DNA of 64,000 nucleotides from Thalassotalea sp. 273M-4 (GTDB taxonomy: Bacteria; Pseudomonadota; Gammaproteobacteria; Enterobacterales; Alteromonadaceae): positions 744,001 to 808,000 of the forward strand of contig NZ_CP166961.1 in assembly GCF_041410465.1 (NCBI RefSeq), given 5' to 3'. The notes beneath the pieces were generated by a model, which saw only the letters and a program-made list of their open reading frames with translations, searched no databases and was not told the DNA's origin. Below are positions 1 through 8,491 of the stretch, one piece after another; the first letter of the stretch is position 1; each line of letters starts with the position of its first letter. A program made the translations under genes and the position numbers.

Positions 1-500
1 ATCTGATATTGTTTGGCCATAATACTGGCTTGCAGTTGCTGTTTGCTTGCGCTTAGCGATTTTAATTGGCTTTTGACTTCATCGACCACTTGTTCAGAGC
101 TGTAACCTTTTGGCTGTAATGATTGGACTCTGGCTAGGTTGGCATTGGCCAAACTGATTTGTGCCTCAACTTGGTGTAGTTGGGCCTGCAACTGTTTGGC
201 TTCTATCTCTAAAAGCTCGCTATTTAGAATGGCCAACACTTGCCCTTGTTCGACTTTTTCACCTTCAAATACCGCAATCTGATCCACTCGTCCAGAGACT
301 TCAACATTGACTTTAGCTCGTTGTTGACTTTGAATGACGCCGCTAAACCTTCGTATGACTTGATAACCCTGTTGTGGCTCTAAGGAGTGGGCGGCCACTT
401 TGTGATGGTAAGCTGACTCGACATTGTTGGCTGCATTATTGTTCGGGTTACAGCCCATTAGTGCAACAAGGGTTAAGGCAGCGAGCAAGAGTCGAAACAT
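1..500 (-). CDS. RND efflux periplasmic adaptor (membrane fusion) lipoprotein, 5' part only
   Basis: This is the periplasmic adaptor of a tripartite RND efflux pump, which links an inner-membrane transporter to an outer-membrane channel. The N-terminus is a lipoprotein signal with lipobox LMGC (Cys about residue 17). A barrel-sandwich half (VSGRVDQI, VEQGQVLAILNS) and the start of a Gln/Ala-rich coiled-coil hairpin follow. The gene runs off the left edge, so the second lipoyl half, beta-barrel and the pump gene are not visible. I chose the ATG at 500 because the lipoprotein signal begins there; an in-frame ATG at 599 would put 33 non-signal residues in front. It diverges from a TetR gene, a common local-repressor arrangement. 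The substrate cannot be told. Confidence 0.85.
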   Translation of the reverse strand, partial: MFRLLLAALTLVALMGCNPNNNAANNVESAYHHKVAAHSLEPQQGYQVIRRFSGVIQSQQRAKVNVEVSGRVDQIAVFEGEKVEQGQVLAILNSELLEIEAKQLQAQLHQVEAQISLANANLARVQSLQPKGYSSEQVVDEVKSQLKSLSASKQQLQASIMAKQYQ

Positions 501-649
501 CCCGTGGTTAATAACGACGGCGTTTATTTGTTTACTTAAACCTTGGTTGAAAAAGGCAAACTGGTTGTTTAGGTTGTGCCATGGCAAATAAGCAATCATA
601 AATCTCCATCGGCTTAAAGGTAAAAAATACAGTGTAGAGTTAGTTTAGG

Positions 650-680
650 AAAATCAAACTAGACTGTCTAGTTTGATTTT
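650..680. promoter_or_regulatory. Perfect palindromic operator between efflux adaptor and tetR genes
   Basis: Two 14-base arms (AAAATCAAACTAGA and its exact reverse complement) flank a 3-base CTG spacer. The site lies midway between the two divergent starts. TetR dimers bind sites of this size and symmetry, so it is probably the operator through which the neighbouring regulator represses the efflux gene and itself. The T-run on one side could alternatively make it a weak hairpin terminator, but no gene ends here. Confidence 0.7.
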
Positions 681-760
681 TTTTGATTCTTTGATACATT
701 AAAACCATTGTTTGTTTATACGGCATAATCCGATAACAATTTTTCAGCAGGAGCAAGGCA

Positions 761-1399
761 TTGTCAGCGACCAAAACCTGTGGCAACGAGCCACCTAAAA
801 GTAAAAGCGAGCTTAAGCGAGAGCGTATTTTATTGGCCGCATCGCAATTATTTTGTCAGCTTGGATTTTCTGCGACCAGTATGGACAACGTCGCTCAGCA
901 AGCAGGGGTGAGCAAGCAGACGGTTTACAGTCATTTTGGCAATAAAGACGAACTGTTTAAAATGGCGGTAACATCGCGTTGCGAGGCCTTTCAAATGAGC
1001 GCCATGTCGAACATCACCCTTGATGATGCCAAAACAACTCTTAACCGTTTTTCCAAAGCCTTTATGCAATTATTGTTATCAGATGAAGGGATGGCCATCC
1101 ACCGTATTTGTATTTTTGAATCGCAAACAAATCCGCATATTTCACAGTTGTTTTTTAGCGCAGGGCCTGAGCCTATTATCGCAGAGTTGACCCGCTTGTT
1201 AAGCTATTATCACAACCAAGGTGTGTTAGTGATCGATGATTGTCATTGTGCCGCGATTCAGTTGTTGTCGATGCTCAGGGGAGAAGCGATGATGCGTAAA
1301 GAATACAACACCCCGACCCAATTAAGTGTCGATGCTATCGATAACTATCTAAAACATTGTGTGCAACTCTTTTTAACAGGGTACCAATATAAAGGTTAA
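761..1399 (+). CDS. TetR/AcrR family transcriptional regulator
   Basis: This 212-residue regulator has the TetR helix-turn-helix at about residues 20-66 (MDNVAQQAGVSKQTVYSHFG is the recognition core). An all-helical C-terminal half, probably ligand-binding and dimerising, follows and resembles the AefR/AcrR type. It starts with TTG, preceded by a GGAG ribosome site about 8 bases upstream. It diverges from an RND adaptor gene with a perfect 31-bp palindrome between them, so the likely role is local repression of the pump and itself, relieved by a pump substrate. That role is inference from context; the ligand is unknown. The 239 bases after it hold no convincing gene. Confidence 0.9.
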   Translation: MSATKTCGNEPPKSKSELKRERILLAASQLFCQLGFSATSMDNVAQQAGVSKQTVYSHFGNKDELFKMAVTSRCEAFQMSAMSNITLDDAKTTLNRFSKAFMQLLLSDEGMAIHRICIFESQTNPHISQLFFSAGPEPIIAELTRLLSYYHNQGVLVIDDCHCAAIQLLSMLRGEAMMRKEYNTPTQLSVDAIDNYLKHCVQLFLTGYQYKG

Positions 1400-1638
1400 A
1401 GTATGGGCTGGGCCATGCTAAGAGCCCACTTTGAGAAATTAAATACAACAATTTTTGATTTAGGGTTGAAATTGCATTTAGCAAGACATATATCTTTTTT
1501 TAACATTCAAGATAAGTTTTTGTTGGGTTTTTGCTCAACAAGCAAAAAAAATTCAAATTTTCCCTTGTATTGTTTTTATCTATCAGTTTAGTCTTATGAC
1601 TCTCATAATATTAAGGCCTGCATTTTAGGAGTATTAAA

Positions 1639-2361
1639 ATGAGCCAAAACGTACAACCATTAAACAAAAGTGCGCACGCAAATTTAAAGATCAAACCTCA
1701 AGCCAACTTCGCTCATGTTGCTTCTCAGCATTTAGCGCCAGTTGTGGTTCAAGAATTTGCTCGAGCAGCAGCAGAATTTCCAGTTGTTTTTGTTAAAAAC
1801 AGTGAAAATGACACTTTCCAACCTGTAGCTTTATTTGGTGTTAAGCCAGGTGAAAACTTATACACAGCAACTGCTCGTTGGGAAGGTGTTTACGCGCCTG
1901 CCGCCGTTACTCATTTCCCATTATCTTTGGTTCCTGAAAGCAAAGATTCAAATAAATTTATGGTCGTTATTGCTACCGAGACTTCGGTTGTAAACGAAGA
2001 AGAAGGTAATTCATTGTTTGATGAGAATGGTGAAGAAACCGAGTACCTAACTCGTCGTAAAGAAGGATTAGGTCTTTACTTTGAACACGCTCAAATGACG
2101 AAAGCGTTCACCAAAGAGCTGGCTGATAAAGAGTTATTAGTTGGTCAAAATATTGAAATCGATATCAATGGTGAAAAAATTCAAATCAATGGTATCTTCC
2201 ACGTTGATGAGAAAAAACTAAATGAGTTAAGTGACGAAGAGTACCTAAGTCTGCGTAAGCGTGGCTTCTTAGGTCCAATTTACGCGCACTTAAACTCTAT
2301 GCACCAAGTACACCGTTTGGTGCAAAAGAAAGCTGCTCAAGCTACCCAAGCTGTACAGTAA
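1639..2361 (+). CDS. SapC family protein (PF07277-type, not the Sap transporter)
   Basis: This 240-residue soluble protein matches the SapC family first named from Campylobacter surface-array loci. Landmarks are the N-terminal block HVASQHLAPVVVQEFARAA, the central KEGLGLYF region and a C-terminal LRKRGFLGPIYAHLNS block. There is no signal peptide or membrane segment. It has a good ribosome site (TAGGAG) and its own terminator, so it is probably monocistronic. Biochemical function is unknown; in marine gammaproteobacteria relatives often sit near TonB receptors or tryptophan halogenase-like genes, but not here. It must not be confused with the ABC permease sapC at 4943-5833. Confidence 0.85.
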   Translation: MSQNVQPLNKSAHANLKIKPQANFAHVASQHLAPVVVQEFARAAAEFPVVFVKNSENDTFQPVALFGVKPGENLYTATARWEGVYAPAAVTHFPLSLVPESKDSNKFMVVIATETSVVNEEEGNSLFDENGEETEYLTRRKEGLGLYFEHAQMTKAFTKELADKELLVGQNIEIDINGEKIQINGIFHVDEKKLNELSDEEYLSLRKRGFLGPIYAHLNSMHQVHRLVQKKAAQATQAVQ

Positions 2362-2385
2362 TTTAACACCTCACACTTAGGTAAC

Positions 2386-2414
2386 AATCCCCGCACCCTG
2401 CGGGGATTTTTGTT
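2386..2414 (+). terminator. Rho-independent terminator after SapC-family gene
   Basis: A 10-bp perfect stem (AATCCCCGCA / TGCGGGGATT) with a 3-base loop is followed by a run of T. Confidence 0.93.
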
Positions 2415-2516
2415 TTTAGACCCAAGTAATATGCTTTTCTTTGTTGTTAATAGCCCGACAAAAGCCAAATTTTGAACTAGTCTTAGCCCCATAAATAGTC
2501 ACTTTGAGGGGTTATT

Positions 2517-3098
2517 ATGAAAAATCGATTATTGCACTATTGTACGTTTACTCTCACTTTGTTGTTTTTATCCGCATGCAGCAGTATCGCTTCTGATCAA
2601 CCATCAATTGCCGAGCAGCGTCAAGAGGTATTGACGATGAAAGATAACGTGCTTAATGAGCTGTATAAGCTAAAGCCAGATACCCGCTCTCAATTAGCTA
2701 AAGCGCCCGGCTATGCGGTGTTTAGTAATGTTAATATCAATCTGATCTTAGCCAGTTTTGGTGGTGGTCATGGGGTGGTCAAAAACAATCGCAATGGTAA
2801 ACATACCTTCATGAAAATGGGCGAGGCAGGGGTTGGTCTAGGCTTAGGAGCAAAAGATTTTCGGGTGGTTTTTGTCTTTCATACTGCAGACGTAATGACG
2901 CGATTTATCGAGTCCGGTTGGGCTTTTGGCGCACAAGCTGATGCGGCCGCCAAAGCATCTGAAAAGGGCGCTGCTATTGGGGGGGAAATAACCGCCGATA
3001 ACTTTACCATTTATCAGTTAACGCAAAGCGGATTAGCATTACAAGCCACCGTAAAAGGGACTAAATATTGGGTGGATGAAGATCTAAACGGGCAATAA
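2517..3098 (+). CDS. YSC84/SYLF-domain lipoprotein
   Basis: This 193-residue protein has a lipoprotein signal with lipobox LSAC (Cys21), so it should be a membrane-anchored periplasmic lipoprotein. The rest matches the YSC84-like/SYLF lipid-binding fold: KAPGYAVFSNVNINL, the glycine-rich FGGGHGVV, and GEAGVGLGLGAKDFRVVFVF. Bacterial members are poorly characterised and commonly annotated only by this domain. A GAGG ribosome site lies just before the ATG. It stands alone, converging on the sap cluster with about 60 bases between. Domain identity is firm; function is not known. Confidence 0.85.
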   Translation: MKNRLLHYCTFTLTLLFLSACSSIASDQPSIAEQRQEVLTMKDNVLNELYKLKPDTRSQLAKAPGYAVFSNVNINLILASFGGGHGVVKNNRNGKHTFMKMGEAGVGLGLGAKDFRVVFVFHTADVMTRFIESGWAFGAQADAAAKASEKGAAIGGEITADNFTIYQLTQSGLALQATVKGTKYWVDEDLNGQ

Positions 3099-3158
3099 AC
3101 GTTGTCGTGTTGACTCGGTTTTTACCCGTTATGATTTAACTCTAAAGGCAAGAGATGG

Positions 3159-3941
3159 TTATAACGTGGCGTATTTTTGGCGCTGCGATAAAATAAGCTT
3201 GCGGGTATACTTGTCTTTAGGATTGGCGATAATATCGTTGGTGTTGCCATATTCAACCACATTACCGTCTCTTAGCACCATTAACTTATCGCTGAAATGG
3301 CGCACAATGTCGATATCATAAGAGATCATTAAAAAGGCCAACCCCATTTGTTGTTGCAGATCTAATAACAAGTTTACCATCTGCGCTCGCACCGATAGAT
3401 CTAAGGACGCCAAAGCTTCATCTAAAATCACCAGCTGCGGTTGTAAAATAATCGCTCGAGCAATTGATACCCGTTGCTTTTGCCCCCCAGAGAACATATG
3501 AGGGTAAAAATGCATGTGATCAGGCAACAACCCCACTTTTTGTAATGTTGCCCGAATCAATGTTTGGCGTTCATCTTCATTAAGTTGAGTGTTCAGCAAT
3601 AACGGCTCTTCAAGTTGTTTATAGATTGTTAAACTTGGGTTTAAGGTTGCGGAGGCATTTTGAAAAATCATTCGTACATGCTGGCAGCGTTGCTTAAAAT
3701 TACCTGTTTGAAGATGCTGACCGTTTAATAATATCTCGCCGGTTGTCGGTCTAGCGGCGCCAACTAACAACTTGGCCAAGGTTGACTTACCCGAACCAAT
3801 CTCACCAACAACCGCTAATGTTTCTTTTGCTTCTAATTTAAATGATAAAGGTTTTAATACTTCTTTTGATTCTTGCTTAAACCAAGAGCCTTTAACCTTG
3901 TAACGTTTACTTAAATTATTCACTTCAATTAAGCTGCTCAT
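3159..3941 (-). CDS. sapF: Sap ABC transporter ATP-binding protein SapF
   Basis: This is the second ATPase of the Sap (DppF-like) peptide/polyamine ABC transporter. Walker A is GEIGSGKS near residue 46, the signature is FSGGQKQR and Walker B is LVILDEA. The ATG at 3941 is preferred because it overlaps the sapD stop as ATGA, the usual translational coupling, and begins MSSLIEVNNLSKRY as in the family; an earlier in-frame ATG at 3974 would add 11 residues. It is the last gene of pspF-sapABCDF. In enterobacteria Sap contributes to antimicrobial peptide resistance and SapBCDF to putrescine export; which applies here is not shown. Confidence 0.93.
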   Translation of the reverse strand: MSSLIEVNNLSKRYKVKGSWFKQESKEVLKPLSFKLEAKETLAVVGEIGSGKSTLAKLLVGAARPTTGEILLNGQHLQTGNFKQRCQHVRMIFQNASATLNPSLTIYKQLEEPLLLNTQLNEDERQTLIRATLQKVGLLPDHMHFYPHMFSGGQKQRVSIARAIILQPQLVILDEALASLDLSVRAQMVNLLLDLQQQMGLAFLMISYDIDIVRHFSDKLMVLRDGNVVEYGNTNDIIANPKDKYTRKLILSQRQKYATL

Positions 3942-4933
3942 TTGGCATAATCCCCTCGGTGTGAGAAATGACAACTCACCAAGTGCCCTTGAAATGAGCG
4001 AATCTTAGGAGCAGTTACACATTTTCGTTGTGCGTTAGGGCATCTAGGTCCAAGACGACAGCCAATGGGTAAATGTTGTAATACCGGAATGGTTCCTGGC
4101 AAAGTGTGCAAGCGCGAGTTTTTATTTAAGGCCATCGAAGGGTGTGGAGTAGAAGCAATCAACGCTTTGGTATAGGGGTGAAACGGGGTTTTAAAAATTT
4201 GCTCAGTAGTACCCGCTTCAACAAACTGACCTGAGTACATCACAGTAAGTCTATCGGTCCAATGACTTATCTTGCCTAATTCATGCGAAATCAACAAAAC
4301 CGACATGCTTTTTAGTTGATTTAAACTCGCCAGCAACCTAAAAATTTGATCTTGATTGGTCGCTTCCATTGACGCCGTTGGTTCGTCGGCGATCAATAGT
4401 TTAGGTCGTTTGGCCAATGCAATTGCAATCATCACCCGTTGACAAAGGGCATTATTAAGTTGGTGGGGATAGCTTTTACTGCACAGCTGATGTTGCTGGA
4501 TACCGACTTTATGTAATAACCGAATCGCTTCTTCTTGTCGTTGTTGCTTGCGTTGCCAGAAAAAACCGCTAAATTGGCTTGAATCGAGCGCTTCTTCGAT
4601 TTGTTCGCCAATGGTGGTGGTTGGGTCAAGACAGCTCATGGGCTCTTGAAAAATCATCGCCACATCTTTGGTGATGATTTTTTTTCGCTCTTGCGCGGAC
4701 AAACGCATCAATTCTTGCCCTTGCCAATGAAAACGGTCGGCTTCAAAATCCCATTTATCATCTAATACGCCAATGATGGCTTGCGCTAAAATCGACTTAC
4801 CAGAGCCTGACTCGCCAACTAAACCACGAAATTCTCCGTCTTTGATGGTCAAAGATACTCTGTCTACCATCAAGATGTCTTCTTTGCTGGTTTTTAAGCG
4901 AATACTTAAATTTTTTATATCGAGTAAATTCAT
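3938..4933 (-). CDS. sapD: Sap ABC transporter ATP-binding protein SapD
   Basis: This 331-residue ATPase of the oligopeptide (OppD/DppD) family has Walker A GESGSGKS near residue 41 and Walker B LLIADEPTASME. Its ABC signature is degenerate (LNNALCQRVMIA instead of LSGGQ). As I recall, the enterobacterial SapD signature is likewise atypical, which supports SapD over DppD. The C-terminal oligopeptide-binding extension with cysteines (GCRLGPRCPNAQRKC) is present. It sits 9 bases after sapC and overlaps sapF by ATGA. It should work as a heterodimer with SapF, which carries the canonical signature. Confidence 0.93.
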   Translation of the reverse strand: MNLLDIKNLSIRLKTSKEDILMVDRVSLTIKDGEFRGLVGESGSGKSILAQAIIGVLDDKWDFEADRFHWQGQELMRLSAQERKKIITKDVAMIFQEPMSCLDPTTTIGEQIEEALDSSQFSGFFWQRKQQRQEEAIRLLHKVGIQQHQLCSKSYPHQLNNALCQRVMIAIALAKRPKLLIADEPTASMEATNQDQIFRLLASLNQLKSMSVLLISHELGKISHWTDRLTVMYSGQFVEAGTTEQIFKTPFHPYTKALIASTPHPSMALNKNSRLHTLPGTIPVLQHLPIGCRLGPRCPNAQRKCVTAPKIRSFQGHLVSCHFSHRGDYAK

Positions 4934-4942
4934 TTCAGCTCT

Positions 4943-5833
4943 TTAGTTGTCTTTTTGCAATTTTAACGAGTGGCGTAAACCTTCGCCAAGCACATTGGTC
5001 ACTAATACGGTAACCAATATAGCCAACCCCGGTAAGTAGGTGGTCCAGGGCGCAATATAGAATAAGTCGAGCGAACTGGCTAGCATAGCCCCCCATTCAG
5101 GCAATGGTATTGGTGCACCAAGGCCTAAGAAGCCCAAGGCAGCAATGTCAAGGATAGCGGCCGATTGAGCAAGCGTCGCTTGAATGATGATTTTGTCAAT
5201 AATGTTTGGGTAAATGGCGGTGATTAATACTCTAAGTTCGGAAGCGCCATCTAATATTGGGATCAAAACGTAACTTTTTTCTTGCTCTTCTTTGATCGCA
5301 TTACGGGTAATATGAACAAATTGGGGAATAAGAACCAAAGCAATTGCCCACAGAATGTTTTCCAAACCTTTGCCTAAAATTGCCACCACGATGATCGCCA
5401 ATAATAGCGATGGAATGGATAACACCACATCAAGAAAGTGGGTTAAAAAGCTCGACTTCACCCCTCGAGTCAAAGCCGAAAAAGAGCCAATGACCACGCC
5501 GATAAGCATCGCGAAAATAACCACCACAAAGCTTAAACCGAAGGTAAACGAAGTACCATGAATTAGTCGAGAAAGCATGTCTCGACCAAGATCGTCAGTA
5601 CCCAATAAATAACTGATATTTCCGGTCGCATCCCAAGCTGGAGGAAGTAACAAAAACTCACTGATTTCTAGCGACGGATGAGGCGTAATAAACGGACCAA
5701 AAACGGCCAGTAACAACAGCGCAACATAGCAACAAAAGCTGGTGAATATTATCGGAGAATTTTTAAACGTTGACCACAGCTGTTTGATCGGAGAAGGGTA
5801 TTCTTCTTCTAAATAAATATGCTCACGCGACAT
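4943..5833 (-). CDS. sapC: Sap ABC transporter permease SapC
   Basis: This 296-residue inner-membrane permease has an N-terminal cytoplasmic segment, a first membrane helix near residues 30-50, then the five-helix BPD_transp_1 domain. The region DGASELRVLITAIYPNII is the degenerate EAA coupling loop that contacts the ATPases. The start overlaps sapB by 11 bases, indicating coupled translation. It pairs with SapB to form the pore and is unrelated to the PF07277 SapC protein at 1639-2361. Confidence 0.93.
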   Translation of the reverse strand: MSREHIYLEEEYPSPIKQLWSTFKNSPIIFTSFCCYVALLLLAVFGPFITPHPSLEISEFLLLPPAWDATGNISYLLGTDDLGRDMLSRLIHGTSFTFGLSFVVVIFAMLIGVVIGSFSALTRGVKSSFLTHFLDVVLSIPSLLLAIIVVAILGKGLENILWAIALVLIPQFVHITRNAIKEEQEKSYVLIPILDGASELRVLITAIYPNIIDKIIIQATLAQSAAILDIAALGFLGLGAPIPLPEWGAMLASSLDLFYIAPWTTYLPGLAILVTVLVTNVLGEGLRHSLKLQKDN

Positions 5834-6851
5834 GTTTTTTATACCTCTCTAACGGATTAAGAGCTGCATACAGCAGGTCAGTGATTATATTGATCATAAA
5901 AGTAAAGGCGGCCAAGCCCAACAACCCGCCCGAAATCGCAGTATAGTCATTTTGAGAAATGCTGTTAATAAGCCACTTGCCAACCCCTTTCCAGTCAAAG
6001 ATGACTTCGGCAATCATTGCTAAAGTTACTAAATTGGCAAAATTTAAGCCCATTTGTCGGATCACCGGAATAATCGCATTGCGGATACCATGATTATATA
6101 CAATTCTCATTTGTGACAAGCCTTTGGCTCGGGCTGCTTTGATATAATTTGAGTCTAAGACTTCAAGCATTGAGGTTCGAGCCATTCGAATAAATATGGT
6201 CATTGGGGCTAAGGCCACCGTCAATGCCGGTAAAATAATATGTTTGGTGGCATCGAGTAAGGCTTGGGTTTTATTTGGTGTATCGCTTAAGACAATATCG
6301 ACCATTTTAAAGCCCGTGATATGTTTTATATCATAAAGTAAGTTGAGTTGACCGGCTGAAGGTAGCCATGACAAGGTGATTGAAAACACCATAATTAAGA
6401 TCAAAGCGAGCCAGAATACTGGAATCGAGTACCCTAGCATGGTAAATACCATAATTGCTCTGTCTATGGGCTTGTTATGAAAGTTGGCAGCGAGAAAGCC
6501 TAGTGGGGTGCCTGATATAAAGGCGATCATTAATGCCATTAAACAAAGTTCAACAGTCGCTGGCAAATAGGTGAGTAACTTTTGACTGATCAGTTCTTTG
6601 CTCGCAATGGAAACCCCAAAGTTACCCGAGAGAATCTGCTTTAAATAAGCAAAGTACTGATGAAAAATTGACTGTTCTAAGTTGTACAGCTCGGTTAATG
6701 CTAACGTTTGCTCTGGAGTTGGTGAGAGTATTCCACTAAGGTTTGTTAATACATCTCCAGGGAACCAATAACTCAAACTAAACGACACGATAGTGAGCAT
6801 AAGCAAGGTGAAAAATAACAGATTAAGTCGACGGAGCGTGTAAGAAAGCAT
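5823..6851 (-). CDS. sapB: Sap ABC transporter permease SapB
   Basis: This 342-residue DppB-like permease has an N-terminal helix (LLFFTLLMLTIVSFSLSYWF) and the typical FPGD segment. After a periplasmic stretch, the transmembrane domain carries a clear EAA loop (YIKAARAKGLS). It begins 2 bases after the sapA stop and overlaps sapC. Length and motif order fit SapB. It lies inside the tight sapABCDF unit. Confidence 0.93.
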   Translation of the reverse strand: MLSYTLRRLNLLFFTLLMLTIVSFSLSYWFPGDVLTNLSGILSPTPEQTLALTELYNLEQSIFHQYFAYLKQILSGNFGVSIASKELISQKLLTYLPATVELCLMALMIAFISGTPLGFLAANFHNKPIDRAIMVFTMLGYSIPVFWLALILIMVFSITLSWLPSAGQLNLLYDIKHITGFKMVDIVLSDTPNKTQALLDATKHIILPALTVALAPMTIFIRMARTSMLEVLDSNYIKAARAKGLSQMRIVYNHGIRNAIIPVIRQMGLNFANLVTLAMIAEVIFDWKGVGKWLINSISQNDYTAISGGLLGLAAFTFMINIITDLLYAALNPLERYKKHVA

Positions 6852-6853
6852 AA

Positions 6854-8491
6854 TTATTTTTTATCCTTGCGTACATCTTCAAAACTTATCCCACCAAAAG
6901 GGGTGAGAATCTTACCGTGAATATAATCTACTTTCGCTTGTGCGCGCTTCGCATGCGCAATGGGCAAAAGAGGTACATCTTCTAAGATGATATTTTGTGC
7001 TTTTAAATACAGTGCTTTACGGCTTGTTCTGTGATTGGTTAACAAAGAAGATTCGATTAAACTGTCAAATTCTTTATTACACCAAAATGCTCGGTTGCTA
7101 CCGGTTTCAAGCGAAGAGCAACTGAGCAATGGTGAAAAGAAGTTATCTGGATCTGGGTGATCTGCTGACCAACCAATTAACACCGATTGATGTTCACCTT
7201 TAGCCAGTTTGCGTAAAAAAGTCGCCCATTCAAACGTCACGATATTGACATCAACCCCTATTTGCGCCAAATCGGCTTTGATTAACTTGGCCATTTTTAA
7301 AGCATTTGGGTTGTATGCCCGTTGCACTGGCATCGCCCAAATATCGAAACTAAACCCGTCTTCAAGGCCCGCATCGGCTAATAAGTCTTTGGCAATGTCT
7401 TTTGAATACGCCAGTTTATTAATCTGGTCGCTGTAGCCCCAAGACTCTGTAGGTAACAAAGAGTCGGCCTCTTGGGCTTGATCAAAGTAGACCGAGCTGA
7501 TGATCACATCTTTGTTAATGGCATGGGCAATGGCTTTACGTACTAAGGGATTATCAAACGGCGGTTGTTGGGTATTAAAAGCGAGAAAAGCAACATTAAA
7601 AGACGTTACTTTTTCTAGCACTAAATCGGGTCTAGAATTAATTTTTTGGGTCGCTATAGGATACGAAATAACATCGCATTCATGGGTTAAAAGTTTGGTT
7701 AATCGACCGGTATTGTTCGGAGTAATACTGAAAATCAGTTGTTCTATTTGTACATCCTGGCGCCAATACACTGGATTTTTTACATAACGAATAATCGCCT
7801 TGTCTTTATATTCTTTAAAGATATAAGGACCTGTACCAACGGGAAGCGAGTCTAACTGTGAAAGTACTTTGTTATTGTTTTGGGCTAACAGGCTATCGGC
7901 ATATTCTTTGGATAAAATGACCGAAAATGGCGCAGCCACATTGGCTAAAAAGGTACTGTTTGGTTGGTTTAATGTAAATTGCACTGTGTGTTCGTCTAGT
8001 TTATTTACGGATTTAACCAAGCTTTCAAAATTAACGCTTTTAAAAAATGGGAACTTGCCAGCAACCGACAGGTAAAAAGGGTTGTTGGCGTTAAGAATTC
8101 GCTCAAAACTGAAGATCACATCATCCGCATTCATTTTTCTTGTGGGTTTAAAATACGAGGTGGTATGAAAGCTAACATCTTGGCGTAAATAAAAGGTAAT
8201 GCTAAGGCCATCATCACTGACTTGCCAAGACTTTGCTAACGCCGGTATTTGCTCAAATTGGTCACTGTCTAAATCAATCAAGCGATTATAAATTTGATTC
8301 GACGTGGCATCTACCGTGGTTGCGGATGTGATCAATTGCGGATTAAAACTTGTGGGGGCACCCTCTGAACAATAGACCACCCCTTCGGAAAGAACCGAAT
8401 CGTTTTGGATATTGTCACAACCTAGCAACAGGGAAATTAATCCTGCTAAGCAAGGTAGACCAATGTATTGCTTGAGCTTATTCAGATTCAT
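6854..8491 (-). CDS. sapA: Sap ABC transporter substrate-binding lipoprotein SapA
   Basis: This 545-residue extracytoplasmic solute-binding protein of family 5 (SBP_bac_5) shows EGAPTSFNPQL, an ADDVIFSFERI block and the late GWSADHPDPDNFFSPLLSC region. The signal is of lipoprotein type with lipobox LLLGC (Cys25), so the binder is likely tethered to the membrane. Its start overlaps the end of pspF by 14 bases, tying the whole sap operon to the stress activator gene. In Haemophilus and Salmonella, SapA binds cationic peptides; ligand specificity here is inferred only from family and operon. Confidence 0.92.
   Translation of the reverse strand: MNLNKLKQYIGLPCLAGLISLLLGCDNIQNDSVLSEGVVYCSEGAPTSFNPQLITSATTVDATSNQIYNRLIDLDSDQFEQIPALAKSWQVSDDGLSITFYLRQDVSFHTTSYFKPTRKMNADDVIFSFERILNANNPFYLSVAGKFPFFKSVNFESLVKSVNKLDEHTVQFTLNQPNSTFLANVAAPFSVILSKEYADSLLAQNNNKVLSQLDSLPVGTGPYIFKEYKDKAIIRYVKNPVYWRQDVQIEQLIFSITPNNTGRLTKLLTHECDVISYPIATQKINSRPDLVLEKVTSFNVAFLAFNTQQPPFDNPLVRKAIAHAINKDVIISSVYFDQAQEADSLLPTESWGYSDQINKLAYSKDIAKDLLADAGLEDGFSFDIWAMPVQRAYNPNALKMAKLIKADLAQIGVDVNIVTFEWATFLRKLAKGEHQSVLIGWSADHPDPDNFFSPLLSCSSLETGSNRAFWCNKEFDSLIESSLLTNHRTSRKALYLKAQNIILEDVPLLPIAHAKRAQAKVDYIHGKILTPFGGISFEDVRKDKK

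Noticed and set aside
501..599. Longer N-terminus for the efflux adaptor from an ATG at 599
   Set aside because: The lipoprotein signal starts at the internal ATG at 500; the extension would bury it.
1403..1591. A 62-codon open frame after tetR
   Set aside because: AT-rich low-complexity translation, no ribosome site, no recognisable domain; it looks like non-coding DNA.
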